A stretch of 64,000 nt of DNA, taken from Schistocerca nitens (Eukaryota; Arthropoda; Insecta; Orthoptera; Acrididae). A program made the translations under genes and the position numbers. The notes under the pieces were generated by a model. The model was not told the DNA's origin. It was given only the letters and a program-made list of their open reading frames with translations, and searched no databases. The stretch is taken from NCBI RefSeq assembly GCF_023898315.1, contig NC_064623.1:15761140-15825139 (forward strand). Reading direction: 5' to 3'. Position 1 is the first letter of the stretch. Each line of letters starts with the position of its first letter. This document shows, one piece after another, positions 10,140-21,130 of this stretch.

Positions 10140-10340
10140 TTACTTGCCGCTTCCTCTGGGTTTTAATGCATACTGCAACACCTTCAAATACCACACGAAA
10201 AATTTTCACATTTTCTCGCTCTCTTCGTGCTACCTATTAGCCGTACAGAAAAAATAAATGGGACCTTTTTGTAAGAAATTTTATGCACTTAAATTTTATA
10301 CCGGGATGCGTTTTGATTAGAGGCCGTAGTTGTGAAATTG
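10140..10340. repeat. Right-end repeat of the decayed mariner
   Basis: This block matches 6830-7075 directly and 7076-7260 in inverted orientation. It lies just upstream of the transposase HTH piece, as a 5' terminal region should. Confidence 0.55.
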
Positions 10341-10341
10341 A

Positions 10342-10532
10342 GCCGGCCGGGGTGGCCGAGCGGTTTTAGGCGCTACAGCCTGGAACCGCGCGACCGCTAC
10401 GGTCACAGGTTCGAATCCTGCCTCGGGCATGGATGTGTGTGCTGTCCTTAGGTTGGTTACGTTTACGTAGTTCTAAGTTCTACAGGACTGACGACCTTAG
10501 AAGTTCCATAGTGCTCAGAGCCATTTGATTTT
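10342..10532 (+). mobile_element. Main-family SINE (+) with 11-bp TSD
   Basis: The start GCCGGCCGGGGTGGCCGAG and B box GGTTCGAATCC are intact. It is flanked by TGTGAAATTGA at 10332-10342 (sharing one base) and 10533-10543. Confidence 0.92.
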
Positions 10533-10543
10533 TGTGAAATTGA

Positions 10544-11745
10544 ATTACTCACGACATAGCCAGGGGAACCAGCAAACACATGTACGACCATCACGCCTGA
10601 AGTCTCAATGACAATCAACACGATTTTCAACCTGACCAGGCCACCACAACGATCGTGCATGCACAGTATGCAGGACTTTTGAAATGATCCTCGAGAAAAT
10701 GCCTTTTCTCCCGCTGCAGTTAGTCTAATCTTGCTTCTGCAGACCCTGTTGAATACATTCGCCACTGAAAACATTAGTCACCCTCCTAAAGTAAGGCTTT
10801 TTAGCGCTGTTAGCAAGTGGTCCTGCGACTCCCCGTTGCTGAGGTAACACATCGCAGTGGAACGGTGTGTGTATGTCCCGATCGGCTGTACGAAATGAAT
10901 GCAGTAAGATTGGTTGATGAGGAGACGTGACACAGTGTTTAAGGACGTCTCCATGATCACATCGTGAGGGAAACAGCCTGATCTGTTGATGTGTCAACGT
11001 GGACCATCCATTGCGTATACAAGCAATTGTGGGCCACCATGCAATGTGTGTACAAGGTGTGTCTCCTAAGAGCCGCCAGGCGCATTTTCCCTGGTATTTC
11101 GCCGGCTTCTTTTTTTTTTTTACTGTGTGTCCCTGGAGTCAGCCGAAACAACGTCTCCCATGCGACGCCAAATGCCTGCAGAAAGCTTGGGTTTTATTGA
11201 TTGGCGACTCCATGGAGTGTTCTGTGCACCACGACCAAGTATTGGATAGAATTGGAAGGAGAATCAGCATTGGTCGTATTTTTTTTTTTTGTTTAATTAT
11301 CCGCAAAATCTATTTTCGGTCACTTAGCGACCGTCCTCAGTGCTAGAAGTTAAAAATTTTACATACCGATCAGAGAGTATAAAACAGAAAATCACAACTA
11401 CACCTGCATAACAGTTGGTAGGGACATACCTGTAATATACAATTTAAATTTGTAGGCACTGGTGTCAACAAGCTTAGAGCGATCACAGAAACTGAATTCG
11501 CTGTTTACATGCACCTGTTCAGCAGACCTCGGTGTGACAGGGCTCTATGTGACATGTGTCACGTGAAGACTTAATGTTACTGGATTTGCAAGATATTAAC
11601 ACAAAATAACTCTTGTGCATTTGCAAATCATGAAGTAATTCAAATTTAAAATGTACGTAAAACACATAACAGACGAAGGGGGAAGGAAACATCTAAAATA
11701 CATTGGAGTATTGTTTTTAAAAAACCAACTTACAAAACATAAAAC
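10544..11745. other. Unassigned intron 1 sequence
   Basis: No open frame with family motifs is seen. Poly-T tracts lie at about 11110-11121 and 11280-11291. The 11560-11720 part is AT-rich. It is probably intronic DNA and eroded repeats. Confidence 0.45.
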
Positions 11746-11747
11746 AG

Positions 11748-11945
11748 ATCGCAGGAGAGCTTCTGTAAAGTTTGGAAGGAAGGAGGCGAGGTACTGGCAG
11801 AAGTAAAGCTGTGCGGACGGGGCGTGAGTCGTGTTTGGGTAGCTCAGTTGGTAGAGCACTTGCCAGCGAAAGGCAAAGGTCCAGAGTTCGAGTCTCGGTC
11901 CGGCACACAGTTTTAATCTGCCAGGAAGTTTCAGATCGATAATAA
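11748..11945 (+). mobile_element. tRNA-derived SINE with (GTAGCTCAGTTGG) head
   Basis: The A box GTAGCTCAGTTGGTAGAGC and B box GAGTTCGAGTCTC are followed by CACACAGTTTTAATCTGCC and AGGAAGTTTC. The upstream part (GAGAGCTTCTGTAAAGTTTG) belongs to the same repeat as I recognise it. A reverse copy is at 31477-31608. The anticodon loop lacks U33, so it is not a tRNA gene. Confidence 0.75.
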
Positions 11946-11986
11946 GTTGTCAGAGTGCAGGACAAGTAAAAGAGAAAAAGACAAGG

Positions 11987-12177
11987 TTCAAATGGCTCTG
12001 AGCACTATGGGACTTAACATCTGTGGTCACAGTTCCCTAGAGCTTAGAACTATTTAAACCTAACTAACCTAAGAACATCACACACATCCATGCCCGAGGC
12101 AGGATTCGAATCTGCGACCGTAGCAGTCGCGCGGTTCCGGACTGAGCGCCTAGAACTGCTAGACCACCGCGGCCGGC
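11987..12177 (-). mobile_element. Main-family SINE (-) with 11-bp TSD
   Basis: The reverse main-family SINE is flanked by AAAAGACAAGG at 11976-11986 and 12178-12188. It is essentially full length. Confidence 0.93.
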
Positions 12178-12417
12178 AAAAGACAAGGAAAAAGAATAAT
12201 ATATGAATAATATGAAATGAGGTATAACACAGTTTTTTAAAAAACATGATACCCACCATCTGGCATGGGAAGTTAGATGTACAACGTTCGTAATTTACGT
12301 TAAGACTAAGGAGTCGAATATATAAAAAAATAGTAATAGTACGAAAATGCCATTACGTAATAATTAAAATGCCGTGAAACACAGTATTCATTACAAAAAA
12401 TTTTGTAGGTGTGGATA

Positions 12418-13190
12418 AACACGTCTCGGTCACCTCTTGTTCGCATTGACGGCACTTTGAACAGTGGACGTTACATTTCAGATGTGTTACGACCCGTGGC
12501 TCCACCCTTCATTCGATCCCTGCGAAACCCTACATTTCAGCAGGATAATGCACGACCGCATGCTGCAGGTCCTGTACGGGCCTTTCTGGATACAGAAAAT
12601 GTTCGACCTGCTGCCCTGGCCAGCACATTCTCCAGATCTCTCACCAATTGAAAACGTCTGGTCAATGGTGGCCGAGCAACTGGCTCGTCACAATACGCCA
12701 GTCACTAATCTTGATGAACTGTGGTGTCGTGTTGAAGCTGCATGGGCAGCTGTACCTGTACGCGCCATCCAAGCTCTGTTTGACTGAATGCCCAGGCGTA
12801 TCGAGCCCGTTATTACGGCCAGAGGTGCTTGTTCTGGGTACTGGTTTCTCAGGAACTATGCACCCAAATTGCGTGAGAATGTAAACACATGTCAGTTCTA
12901 ATGGTTCAAAAGGTTCTGAGCACTATGGGACTCAACTGCTGAGGTCATTAGTCCCCTAGAACTTAGAACTACTTAAACCTAACTAACCTAAGGACATCAC
13001 AAATATCCATGCCCGAGGCAGGATTCGAACCTGCGACCGTAGCGGTCTTGCGGTTCCAGACTGCAGCGCCTTTAACCGCACGGCCACTTCGGCCGGCATA
13101 TTTCAGTTGTAGTATAACATATTTGTCCAATGAATAGCCGTTTATCATCTGCATTTCTTCTTGCTGTAGCAATTTGAATGGCCAGTAGTG
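12418..13190 (+). mobile_element. Tc1 element B3, 5'-truncated copy with SINE in its 3' end
   Basis: The copy lacks the N-terminal half. The remaining transposase shows SPLVRIDGTLNSGRYISDV, FQQDNARPH, then after a frameshift PWPAHSPDLSPIENVW and the end at 12787. The right TIR (GCCAGTAGTG, ending 13190, then TA) is separated from the gene by a SINE at 12901-13096. It is the third copy of family B, after 2550 and 58913. Confidence 0.88.
12901..13096 (-). mobile_element. Main-family SINE, variant head (-), in Tc1 B3
   Basis: The variant head (minus strand) contains GTGCGGTTAAAGGCGCTGC, also seen at 24239 and 35380. The imperfect duplication TCAGTTCTA/TCAGTTGTA is at 12892-12900 and 13103-13111. 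Confidence 0.85.
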
Positions 13191-13858
13191 TATTTGTGGA
13201 TGTCATCTAACTGTGTTTCTGGGCAGTTACGTATCACGAGAAAGTTACTTCCCTCTTTGCGTTTTGCACGCAAGTGTACTTAAGTGTTCGCGGTCATTGC
13301 GAGCTTTCCGTTCCTTGCGGACGTTGCCACTTTATGTTTCGCTGACCACGCCGACAGAGCGGAAAACGAAAGCGGAACAGAGCGGTCGGCCGCAAGAGGC
13401 CTCCCCCCCCCCCCCCCCACACCACCCTTGCCGGTCTCGCACACGCACGTCACACAAGCACGGCAGGGCGGTAATTGAGTAGGCGCGACGTACCGGGCAC
13501 CCGCCGACTGCCGTCCCGCCTCGCAATAAAGCCCGCGCAGCCGCGCGCGGCGCTTCTAGAGAAAGCCGCCCAACAATGCCGCCGAATGTGCCAATTCCCT
13601 CCTCCCACACTTTCTCTGTCCGCGGCTTCCCTGGCCGTCTGACATTTGCCTGACAGTTTCCGCGCTCCGAGCACATTCGCCACTCTTGGTCTAGTGCCGA
13701 ACAAGTGAACCAGACAGGAAGCCTTAAAAAAACAATACCTCGCCAGCTGGTATTTTTGCGTGCTCTTTCCAAGACGTCTGAACATGTAGGTCACGTTACT
13801 CTCTTAGAAAAACTAAAATTTTATGGAACTGATAGCTTCACGCACAGCGTGTCTGAAC
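13191..13858. other. Intron 1 stretch with a GC-rich island and poly-C run
   Basis: A GC- and CpG-rich block spans about 13320-13690, with a C run at about 13405-13420. It breaks sharply from AT-rich neighbours and carries no recognised repeat motif. Open frames on both strands here are likely composition effects. An intronic regulatory element is one possibility. Confidence 0.4.
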
Positions 13859-13870
13859 CATACTTAACAA

Positions 13871-14067
13871 AATGGTTCAAATGGCTCTGAGCACTATGGG
13901 ACTTAACAGCTGTGGTCATCAGTCCCCTAGAACGTAGAACTACTTAAACCTAACTAACCTAAGGACATCACACACATCCACGCCCGAGGCAGGATTCGAA
14001 CCTGCGACCGTAGCAGTCGCGCGGTTCCTAACTGAGCGCCTAGAACCGCTCGGCCACCGCGGTCGGC
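13871..14067 (-). mobile_element. Main-family SINE (-)
   Basis: The SINE is flanked by CATACTTAACAA (13859-13870) and CATACTTAGCAA (14068-14079), one mismatch. Confidence 0.92.
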
Positions 14068-14159
14068 CATACTTAGCAAACAGAACGCAAAAGGGTTGTG
14101 CTAAATAATTCAGACAGACAGTGTCAGTAAGGTAGAAAATTTTAGTGACAGAGGAGAAA

Positions 14160-14240
14160 AAGGGAGTCCCACACGGTTCAGTTTTGGGGCCACGCCTGTT
14201 TGCTATGATATGACTTCTCAGTTAACAGTTTGGATTCCTT
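14160..14240 (+). pseudogene. Tiny non-LTR RT fragment
   Basis: The frame reads KGVPHGSVLGPRLFAMI, the RT core box GVPQGSVLGPLLF with changes. It abuts the RTE fragment that follows but belongs to a different LINE type. Confidence 0.6.
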
Positions 14241-14242
14241 AG

Positions 14243-15412
14243 AAATATTGGAACACGTGAGGCAATACTGACCTTACGACTTATCTTAGAATAAGAAAAG
14301 GCAAACCTACATTTATAGCATTTATAGATTTAGAGAAAGCTTTTGACAATGTTGACTAGAATACTCTCTTTCAAATTCTCAAGGTGGCAGGGGCAAAATA
14401 CAGGGAGCGAAAAGCTATTTACAATTTGTACAGAAACCAGATGGCAGTTATGAGTCGCGCGGCATGAAAGGGAAGCAGTGGCTGGGAAGGGAGTGAGACA
14501 GGGTTGTAGCCTCTCCCTGATGTTATTCAATCTGTATATTGAGCAAGCAGTAAAGGAAACAAAAGAAAAATTTGGTGTAGGTATTAAAATCCATGGAGAA
14601 GAAATAAAAACTTTGAGATTCGCCGATGACATTGTAATTCTGTCAGAGACAGCATAGGACTTGGAAGAGCAGTTGAACGGAATGGATAGCGTCTTGAAAG
14701 GAGGATATAAGATGAACATCAACAAAAGCAAAACGAGGATAAAGGAATGTAGTCGAATTAAGTCGGGTGATGCTGAGGGAATTAGATTAGGAAATGAGAC
14801 ACTTAAAGTAATAAAGGACTTTTGCTATTTGGGGAGCAAAATAACTGATGATGGTCGAAGTGGAGAGGATATAAAATGTAGACTGGCAATGGCAAGGAAT
14901 GCGTTTCTGAAGAAGAGTAATTTGTTACCATCGAGTATAGATTTAAGTGTCAGGAGGTCGTTTCTGAAAGTATTTGTGTGGAGTGTAGCCATGTATGGAA
15001 GTGAAACATGGACGATAAATAGTTTAGACAAGAAGAGAATAGAAGCTTTCGAAATCTGGTGCTACAGAAGAATGCTGAAGATTAGATGGTAGATTACATA
15101 ACTAATAAGGAGGTATTGAATAGAATTGGGGAGAAGAGGAGTTTGTGGCACAACTTGACAAGAAGAAGGGATCGGTTGGTAGGACATGTACTGAGGCATC
15201 AAGGGATCACCAATTTAGTATTGGAGGGCAGCGTGAAGGGTAAAAATCGTAGAGGGAGACCAAGAGATGAATACACTAAGCAGATTCAGAAGGATCTAGG
15301 TTGCAGTAGGTACTGGGAGATGAAGAAGCTTGCACAGGATAGAGTAGCATGGAGAGCTGCATCAAACCAGTATCGGGACTGAAGACCAAAAGAACAGCAA
15401 CTGTTAACATTG
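14243..15412 (+). mobile_element. RTE-type LINE copy C1, 5' truncated and broken
   Basis: The frame contains FIDLEKAFDNVD followed by an in-frame TAG (14355), the catalytic LRFADDIVILSET, a second TAG after SETA, then open pieces 14661-15092 and 15086-15382. The latter carry FCYLGSKITDDGRS, AMYGSETWTINSLDKKR, NRRGRPRDEYTKQIQKD and VAWRAASNQ. The end is a short A/C-rich tail. It is the same family as 28690 and 54790. RTE elements move by target-primed reverse transcription; this copy cannot encode a working protein. Confidence 0.88.
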
Positions 15413-15548
15413 AACAAGCAAAATTCGAACTTTTTACAAACGATAATGGTATTACAATAAACGCCATTGAAGAGAAACTAACACAACAATTAATAAGGGG
15501 TTTCAAATTTTTTTTGTAAAGAATTTCTAAGTTCAGTAGCACGAAAAA

Positions 15549-15768
15549 CTAGTCCAAAGTTGCAAATTTTACTGTTTTTATTCACTCGATTATTAGTTTC
15601 GGCCAGATATCTGTATGCGCCGTAATGGTTCGTTGCACATTTTTGACATGGTTTTCACATCTTCGGAAACACCATTTTTGACTATGCTACGGTGATCTGA
15701 AAATGTATATCGGCCCGAAACTAGTCATCGAATGAAAAAAAGAGTAAAATTTGCAACTTAGGACTGGT
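15549..15768. repeat. Small foldback repeat with 54-bp inverted ends
   Basis: The left arm (about 15551-15604, starting AGTCCAAAGTTGCAAATTTT) and right arm (about 15713-15766, ending AAATTTGCAACTTAGGACT) are inverted copies around a spacer of about 110 bases. No coding capacity is seen. It could be a MITE or a Penelope-related terminal repeat. Confidence 0.6.
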
Positions 15769-15879
15769 TTTTCGTTGTGCTGATTATCAGAAGTTTCTGA
15801 CTCACAGCTACCCCAGTTGTTCTCTGAAAACGGACTCTCTCAGCAATTGATGTAGCACATGGGCAGGAGCTAGTAAGTA

Positions 15880-16560
15880 AGGTACAATGCTCCAAAATTT
15901 TTGGGTGAACATATTGATGAAAGTTTGAACTGGAAAAAGCGTATTACTGAGCTTCAAAAACAATTAAATTCAGATGCTTTTCCTTTTGGTATAATTGCCA
16001 GTCTTGGAAACAAATATATCAACTGCCTGACATATTTTACATATTTCCGCTCAATAATGTCTTATGGAATAATTTTCTGGGGTAAATCACCACTTAGAAA
16101 GAAAGTACTGACTGCACAAATACGAGCAGTAAGAATAATATTGGTATTTACACACGGACATCATGGATCTACCTGTTAAAGGAGTTAGGCATTTTAACTA
16201 TGCTTTCACAATACATATATTCGCTTGTGAAATTCCTCATAAGTAATCCACCACTATTTGAGAAGAACAGTGATGTCAATGCCTACAACTCTAAAGGGAC
16301 AAATTACCTTTATTACCACTTGTTAAACATTCTGCAGAATGTCTGATAGGTAGCGAAGCAAGTATTATATCTAATTTAAAGTCACTTCTCCAGGAAAACT
16401 CCTACTATTCCTCTGGCATATTTCTGCTCAAAAACTGGTATGTGCTAAAAAAAGTAGAATTGCATGAGTATGACAAAAATAGTAATGTATTCATTAATGT
16501 CAACACTAATAATGTATGCATATCCTATAAAATGCATTGTTTGAGATCATTTCGATAAAA
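15880..16560 (+). pseudogene. Jockey-like LINE C-terminal fragment
   Basis: The frame 15901-16179 reads GEHIDESLNWKKRITELQKQ and later YFRSIMSYGIIFWGKSPLRK and RAVRIILV, the thumb and C-terminal motifs of Jockey-type RTs. It then decays with stops. Boundaries are uncertain. Confidence 0.7.
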
Positions 16561-16884
16561 AAAAGGATCTTTCAAATGACCAATGGAACATGTGAGTAGC
16601 TAACTAACTAACATCTACACCTACTTCTACTGCATAATAATGTAATTATTATTTATTACATTCTCCATGTTCAGATGACATTTATGCTGCAACTGTTGTT
16701 CAGTTAATGAAACCCCATACCAGCTGTTTGATTAGAACTGTATTAAGTCCAACCGCAACTGGTTTCATTCTTTATATTTGGCCATTATCAAAATGTAAAT
16801 AGATCATGTGATAAGTATGTAGATGAGAGACAATGTTTATATGAGAAACATTCAATAAGTAAAGCAATACTTTCTTTCTAAAAG

Positions 16885-17540
16885 TATGTTGGTTTTATTC
16901 AGGATTGTAATACACCACATTATTCCCCAGTCCTTCGCTAGGAAACCCTACTTTTGAACATAATTTCCTTGCAATGCGACAGCCTTACGCCACATTACTG
17001 GGAGGGCTTTTACGCCCCCGTGGCACCACTCTAGTGGTCTACGCCGGAGCCTAAGTCTTGATGCATCAAATACCTGTCCATCATCCACATATTGGTTCTC
17101 ATGGAGTGCATCCTTCATTGAACCAAACAGAAGGAAGTCGGAAGGTGCGAGATCTGGGCTGCAGGGTGAATAAGGAAGAATAGTCCAATGAAGTTTTGTG
17201 ACACCCTCCTAGCTGTGCAAAAATGTGTGAGGCTTTGCCTCTAATGAGAGCGTCCGCATGTTCCAACAATGCAGGAGTCACAGCTGTGTGCGGCTGGCTG
17301 GCACACGGGAGACTGGTCAAGTTTGTGCCACCTTCTTGCGATGATGACAGGTGCCTCCCCTAATGACTCACTGTCCTTTTGTTCACTACCATATCTCCAT
17401 AAACATTCTGCAAGCGCCTTTGAGTGTCTGCAATGCTCTGGTTTCTCACCAAAACGAACTCAGTGACAGCTCTCTGGTTGGAATGCACCTTTGTTACGCC
17501 ATTTTCAAGGGTACATATAGCACCACCAATTACTGGAACT
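16885..17540 (-). pseudogene. Decayed mariner-like transposase
   Basis: In minus-strand pieces, an HTH-like segment reads TQRRLQNVYGDMVVNKRTVS (about 17350-17440), and the C-terminal catalytic part reads SPDLAPSDFLLFGSMKDALH (about 17095-17150). Several stops and frameshifts separate them. The TIRs are not clear. Confidence 0.6.
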
Positions 17541-18125
17541 TCATGAAACTATATGGGCCGAAGCAGGAATATTCCAAGACGTCCCACAACTAATTCTGCA
17601 GCTTTCCAACTCAGATTGGCCGAGAAAAAAAGTTATGCATTGCTTATTGAATGCCCCTTGTACACTGACGAACGCTTTTTCCAGATCGACAAATCCTATG
17701 ATAGTTTCTTGATTTCTCCCCATTCTCCCTTCTGTTATCAATGGCAACGTCTAACTGCCTCTCCAATGTGATTATGTTACTTCAGATGAAACTGATAGTT
17801 TGTGTTCAAATGTTCAAATGTATGTGAATTCCTGAAGGACCAAACTGCTGAGGTCATAGGTCCCTAAAACTACTCACTACTTAAAGTAACTTATGCTAAG
17901 AACAACACACACACACACACCCATGCCCAAGGGAGGACTCGAACCTCCGGCAGAAGGGAACCCGCAATCTGTGACATGGCGCCTCTAACCGCACTACCAC
18001 TCCGCGCCCCAAAAACTGATAGTCATCCAATACATCCTCAGTTTTCTTTTCCATTGTTTTAGTTATTACTCTCGTCATGAACTTGTATGCGTGAGCCATT
18101 AAGCTGCCTTTGCAACAGTTCTCGC
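17541..18125 (-). pseudogene. Non-LTR RT fragment split by a SINE
   Basis: The minus strand has AHAYKFMTRVITKTMEK and EDVLDDYQF (about 18005-18110), then after the SINE GFVDLEKAFVSVQGAF (about 17640-17690). These match the finger-to-palm order of an RTE-like RT. It lies within 80 bases of host exon 2. Confidence 0.65.
17800..18012 (-). mobile_element. Third tRNA-derived SINE type (-) with 11-bp TSD
   Basis: The minus-strand head has B box-like GGTTCGAGTCCTCC, and the body includes (GT)n. It is flanked by AAACTGATAGT at 17789-17799 and 18013-18023. A relative lies at 54494-54658. Confidence 0.85.
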
Positions 18126-18202
18126 TCTTACCCTCCAATAATAATACATAATTGAAGATATTCCAGACGGGCAGCAGTGCTGACGGTGTTTTCGCTTTGT
18201 AG

Positions 18203-18386
18203 ACCCTGGTCGCGACGCTGGTGGCGGCGTGCAGCGGCGGCCTGCTGAACCACGGCGGGCATTATGGCGGCGCCACGTCGTACCAGAACGTGCACATCGA
18301 AAGCCACGGCTCCGTGCCTGTGCCAGTGGCGTCTGGACACCACGCAGGTTTCGGCGGCGGACAGGGCATCGCTCTCGCTGACGGAG
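18203..18386 (+). CDS. Exon 2 of secreted glycine/histidine-rich protein
   Basis: This is a 184-base exon between a TTTGTAG acceptor (ending 18202) and a GTAACC donor (18387). It enters in phase 0 and leaves with one extra base, which matches exon 3. It encodes 61 residues: the rest of the signal peptide (TLVATLVAACSG), then a Gly/His/Ala/Val-rich mature start with HGGHYGGA, a short V-P-V-P-V run and GHHAGFGGGQG. Third codon positions are mostly G or C, unlike the AT-rich surroundings. No enzymatic motif or classic chitin-binding consensus (RR domain) is visible. The likely role is an exported structural or cuticular protein, by inference only. Confidence 0.85.
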
Positions 18387-18428
18387 GTAACCTCGACACG
18401 CAGCTGCCATCGAGAATTAATTATACTA

Positions 18429-19634
18429 CAGGGGATAGGCAAAATAATGTGACCAGTGGTAGTAATGGGATCGTTGAGTTTTGACGGTCTACAACGCAGG
18501 TAAGGCACCTGTTGCCCTGGGCTGTACATGTTCAGTATGGACTAGGCACCAGTGCAGGATCTTTACGAGTAGTGCACACTTCGTATTTGCGTTCAGAGGC
18601 CGAAGTCGACGTGCAATGAAAGACCTAACAGAGTTCCAAAGAGGCCGGATTGTGGAGGTCCGATTAGCTGGAGCGCCAGTAAACAAGACAGCCAACTTAC
18701 TGAATGCTTCGAGACCAACTGTTTCAACAGTCATGACAGCCTGCACAAAATATGGGAAGACATCATCTTGTAAACGTCACGGTGGGCGCAAATCAAAACT
18801 AAATGACAGAGATCGTCATACGCTGCAGAGCTCAATAACCATCTTATCGACACTGTCCGCCAAAAACTCCATACACCCAATATTCATGGAGGAGCTGTTA
18901 TACCAGAACCATTAGTGACGACAACCAACGCAAAGGCGCGTAAAACATGGTGTCAGGAGCATAAATCGTGGAGGGCTGATCAGTGGAAGTACGTCATACG
19001 GTCCGACGAGTAAACGCTTTCGTTATTTCCAACAACGGGCCAGGTTTACGTCTGGAGGACGCCAAAACAGGCCTACAATCCTGATTGCTTGATTCCAATG
19101 GTTAAGCACGGAGGTGGAAATGTGACGGTGTGGGCAGCCATATCACGGTATTCTGCTGGCCACATCGTTGCTCTCAAAGGCCGTGTTACAGCCAACGATT
19201 ACGTGAACATTTTAGGTGATCAGGTGCACCCCATGATTCAAATGTTGTTCCCCAACAGCGATGCCATATTTCAGGACGATAATGCACCCATTCAAACAGC
19301 CAGGGCAGTACAATCGTGGTGTGAGGAGCATACGACAGAATTCCAACTTCTTCCCCACCAAGCACAGTCCCTGGACTTGAACATTATGGAACACTTGTGG
19401 GCACTATTGGAGCGCAGACTCCAGAGCAGATTTCCGCCTCCCTCGTCAATACAGGAGTTAGAAGAGGTTCTGTTCGAAGGGTGGCATAACATTTCACTGG
19501 AGATTGTAGAGTCATTATATGCCAGTATTCCAAGAAAAATCGCAGCTGTATTACGGGCAAATAGGGGTCCAACTCCTTATTAATAAACCATTCCAAAGTA
19601 AATACAGGTGTTCACATTATGTTGCCTACCCCTG
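18429..19634 (+). mobile_element. Tc1 element D (DD36E spacing), complete ends, 1206 bp
   Basis: TIRs start CAGGGGATAGGCAAAATAAT and end CATTATGTTGCCTACCCCTG, flanked by TA at 18427-18428 and 19635-19636. Transposase pieces: MKDLTEFQRGRIVEVRLAG (from 18616), GRKSKLNDRD, a first catalytic region reading SDE then TAA at 19011, and 19089-19583 with GGNVTVWAAISRY, FQDDNAPIQ and SLDLNIMEHLWA. There are 36 residues between the second D and the E, the spacing described for the Incomer group. Frame breaks make it inactive. It lies only 43 bases after the exon 2 splice donor. Confidence 0.9.
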
Positions 19635-19749
19635 TAAGTGAATAACAGCTTTCGCAGTAAATGTTATTGATGAGATATTCTCGGTTTATGAGCCGAGTCG
19701 TGGGGTCGTGCTGTCAAAGCATTTCGACGAGTTTGTCACTCTTCATCTT

Positions 19750-19955
19750 CAAAAAAACAAATAGTTCAAATGGCTCTGAGCACTATGGGACTTAACATCT
19801 GAGGTCATCAGTCCCCTAGAACTTAGAACTACTTAACCCTAATTACCTAAGTACACCACACACGTCCATGCCCGAGGCAGGATTCGAACCTACAAGAGTA
19901 GCGGTCGCGCGGTTCCAGACTGAAGCGCCTAGAATCGCTCGGCCACACCGGCCGG
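19750..19955 (-). mobile_element. Main-family SINE (-) with 11-bp TSD
   Basis: The SINE is flanked by CTCTTCATCTT at 19739-19749 and 19956-19966. It is full length apart from minor changes. Confidence 0.93.
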
Positions 19956-20334
19956 CTCTTCATCTTTAGGCGAAGTGTCAGGTACATGACCAGTTTGCTT
20001 CTTTTACACACAAAGTTTAACATCAAGAGTATTCTTTTTTCAGAGAAACGTCGATACAGGTACAGGCTCCTGGTGTATGCAACAGCACGTGCGAGTGTGC
20101 CATGCATTATATGAACCAGACACAGAGATGAATCTGTCAGTGCTGTTTGGTACGTGTCTGGAGCTTCCGCCACAGACAAATTGACAGTTCTAAAGTTTCA
20201 GAAAATGGCATCAGCAAAGTACATATGTGTTTGAACAGATAAGGTCCTGAGCCATGCCTTTGGGTTCTGTAAGTCAGTCATCAGACTATACTACATACTC
20301 TGTCTGAAGAAGCCTCAGAAGTCCGAATGATACT

Positions 20335-20640
20335 GGCCAACCGTCATGTCATCCTCAACCAAAGAGGCGTCACTGAATGTGGATTTGGAATGACATGTGG
20401 TGAGCACACTGCTCTCCAGACTGTTGTCAGTTTTCGTGACCAGACCCACAACTTCTCAGTTAGGCAGCTCCTCAATTGGCCTCAAAAGGGCTGAGGGCAC
20501 CCCTCTTACCAACAGCCCTCGACAGACCCAGACGATTAGCCATACAAGTGATAGCCAAGCATGATAGTGCTGAAGTTGAGTGATCTGATTGGAGCCAGTC
20601 TTACCACCACATCGAGGCCATTGGCCTAGAGCTTCAAAGA
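20335..20640 (-). mobile_element. Diverged 5S rRNA-derived SINE (-)
   Basis: It aligns by eye with the better copy at 37593-37919. Shared words include GTCATCCTCA, AAGGGCTGAGGGCACCCC, AGCCAAG/TAGCCCAG and AGTGATCTGATTGGAGCCAG. The 5S-like head is at the right (20545-20640). It carries more changes than the second copy, so it is older. Confidence 0.65.
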
Positions 20641-21045
20641 CACTATGGAAATACATAATGATCTTGTCAACTGGGCAGCTGTTTCCAACTGACCTCCACA
20701 TGGAATGTGGCGTTAGCAAAAATTGGTCAGGAACTCTGTGATGTGACAGCGGGGGAGGCAGTAGGTGGAATAGTCAGGCAGCATCAGGATTCCGTGTGAG
20801 GATCGCACTCCACCCCACCAGGAGAACCAACACCCCACCCCCCCCCCCACCCTTGTCACCATATCTCCTACAGAGCCAGGCGATTGTCCTATCAATTCGG
20901 CGCTCGGCAGAGGATTCTACGTTCCAGCAGCTGTAAGGGAACGAAGAGAACATGAACCCAACACTTTGTCTGGTTTTATACATTTTACCTCCAGGACAGC
21001 AAAATGTTTAAGACTCCTCAAGAGTCTGTCGTCCAAGTGAAATAC
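20641..21045. other. Unassigned intron 2 stretch with poly-C
   Basis: A C-rich run lies at about 20832-20852 (CACCCCACCCCCCCCCCCCA). No gene or element motif is recognised. Confidence 0.45.
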
Positions 21046-21130
21046 ACTACCGTTCATGAAAATCCCAACACCAAGACAGATCATTAGAATGTTAGTATTC
21101 CACAGATTAGGACATGACATTATGCTGATG

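Larger units (their letters stand above)
7076..10341 (-). mobile_element. Decayed mariner (DD34D type) with three later insertions
   Basis: Minus-strand pieces of one transposase are dispersed. An HTH piece lies at 9835-10026 (ADRSTVSRWSACIREGRVST). A core piece at about 9590-9789 has ISAKWVPHSP and SLETWVRTF, where the first catalytic D of the usual DETW is missing. A C-terminal piece at 7810-8009 has LQLNARPL and ISPLDFDLFPELKEQL. Similar subterminal repeats lie at 7076-7260 and 10140-10340 in inverted orientation. A SINE (7598-7796), another SINE (about 8082-8280) and a LINE (8330-9530) separate the pieces. The element is long dead. Confidence 0.65.

Noticed and set aside
11838-11905. GTAGCTCAGTTGG tRNA-like sequence as a tRNA gene (also 31545-31608)
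   Set aside because: No valid anticodon loop and the same SINE tail follows in both places.
18221-18484. 87-codon continuous frame through exon 2 as an intronless gene
   Set aside because: It has no upstream promoter, starts mid-signal peptide, and runs past a good splice donor; the spliced model fits better.
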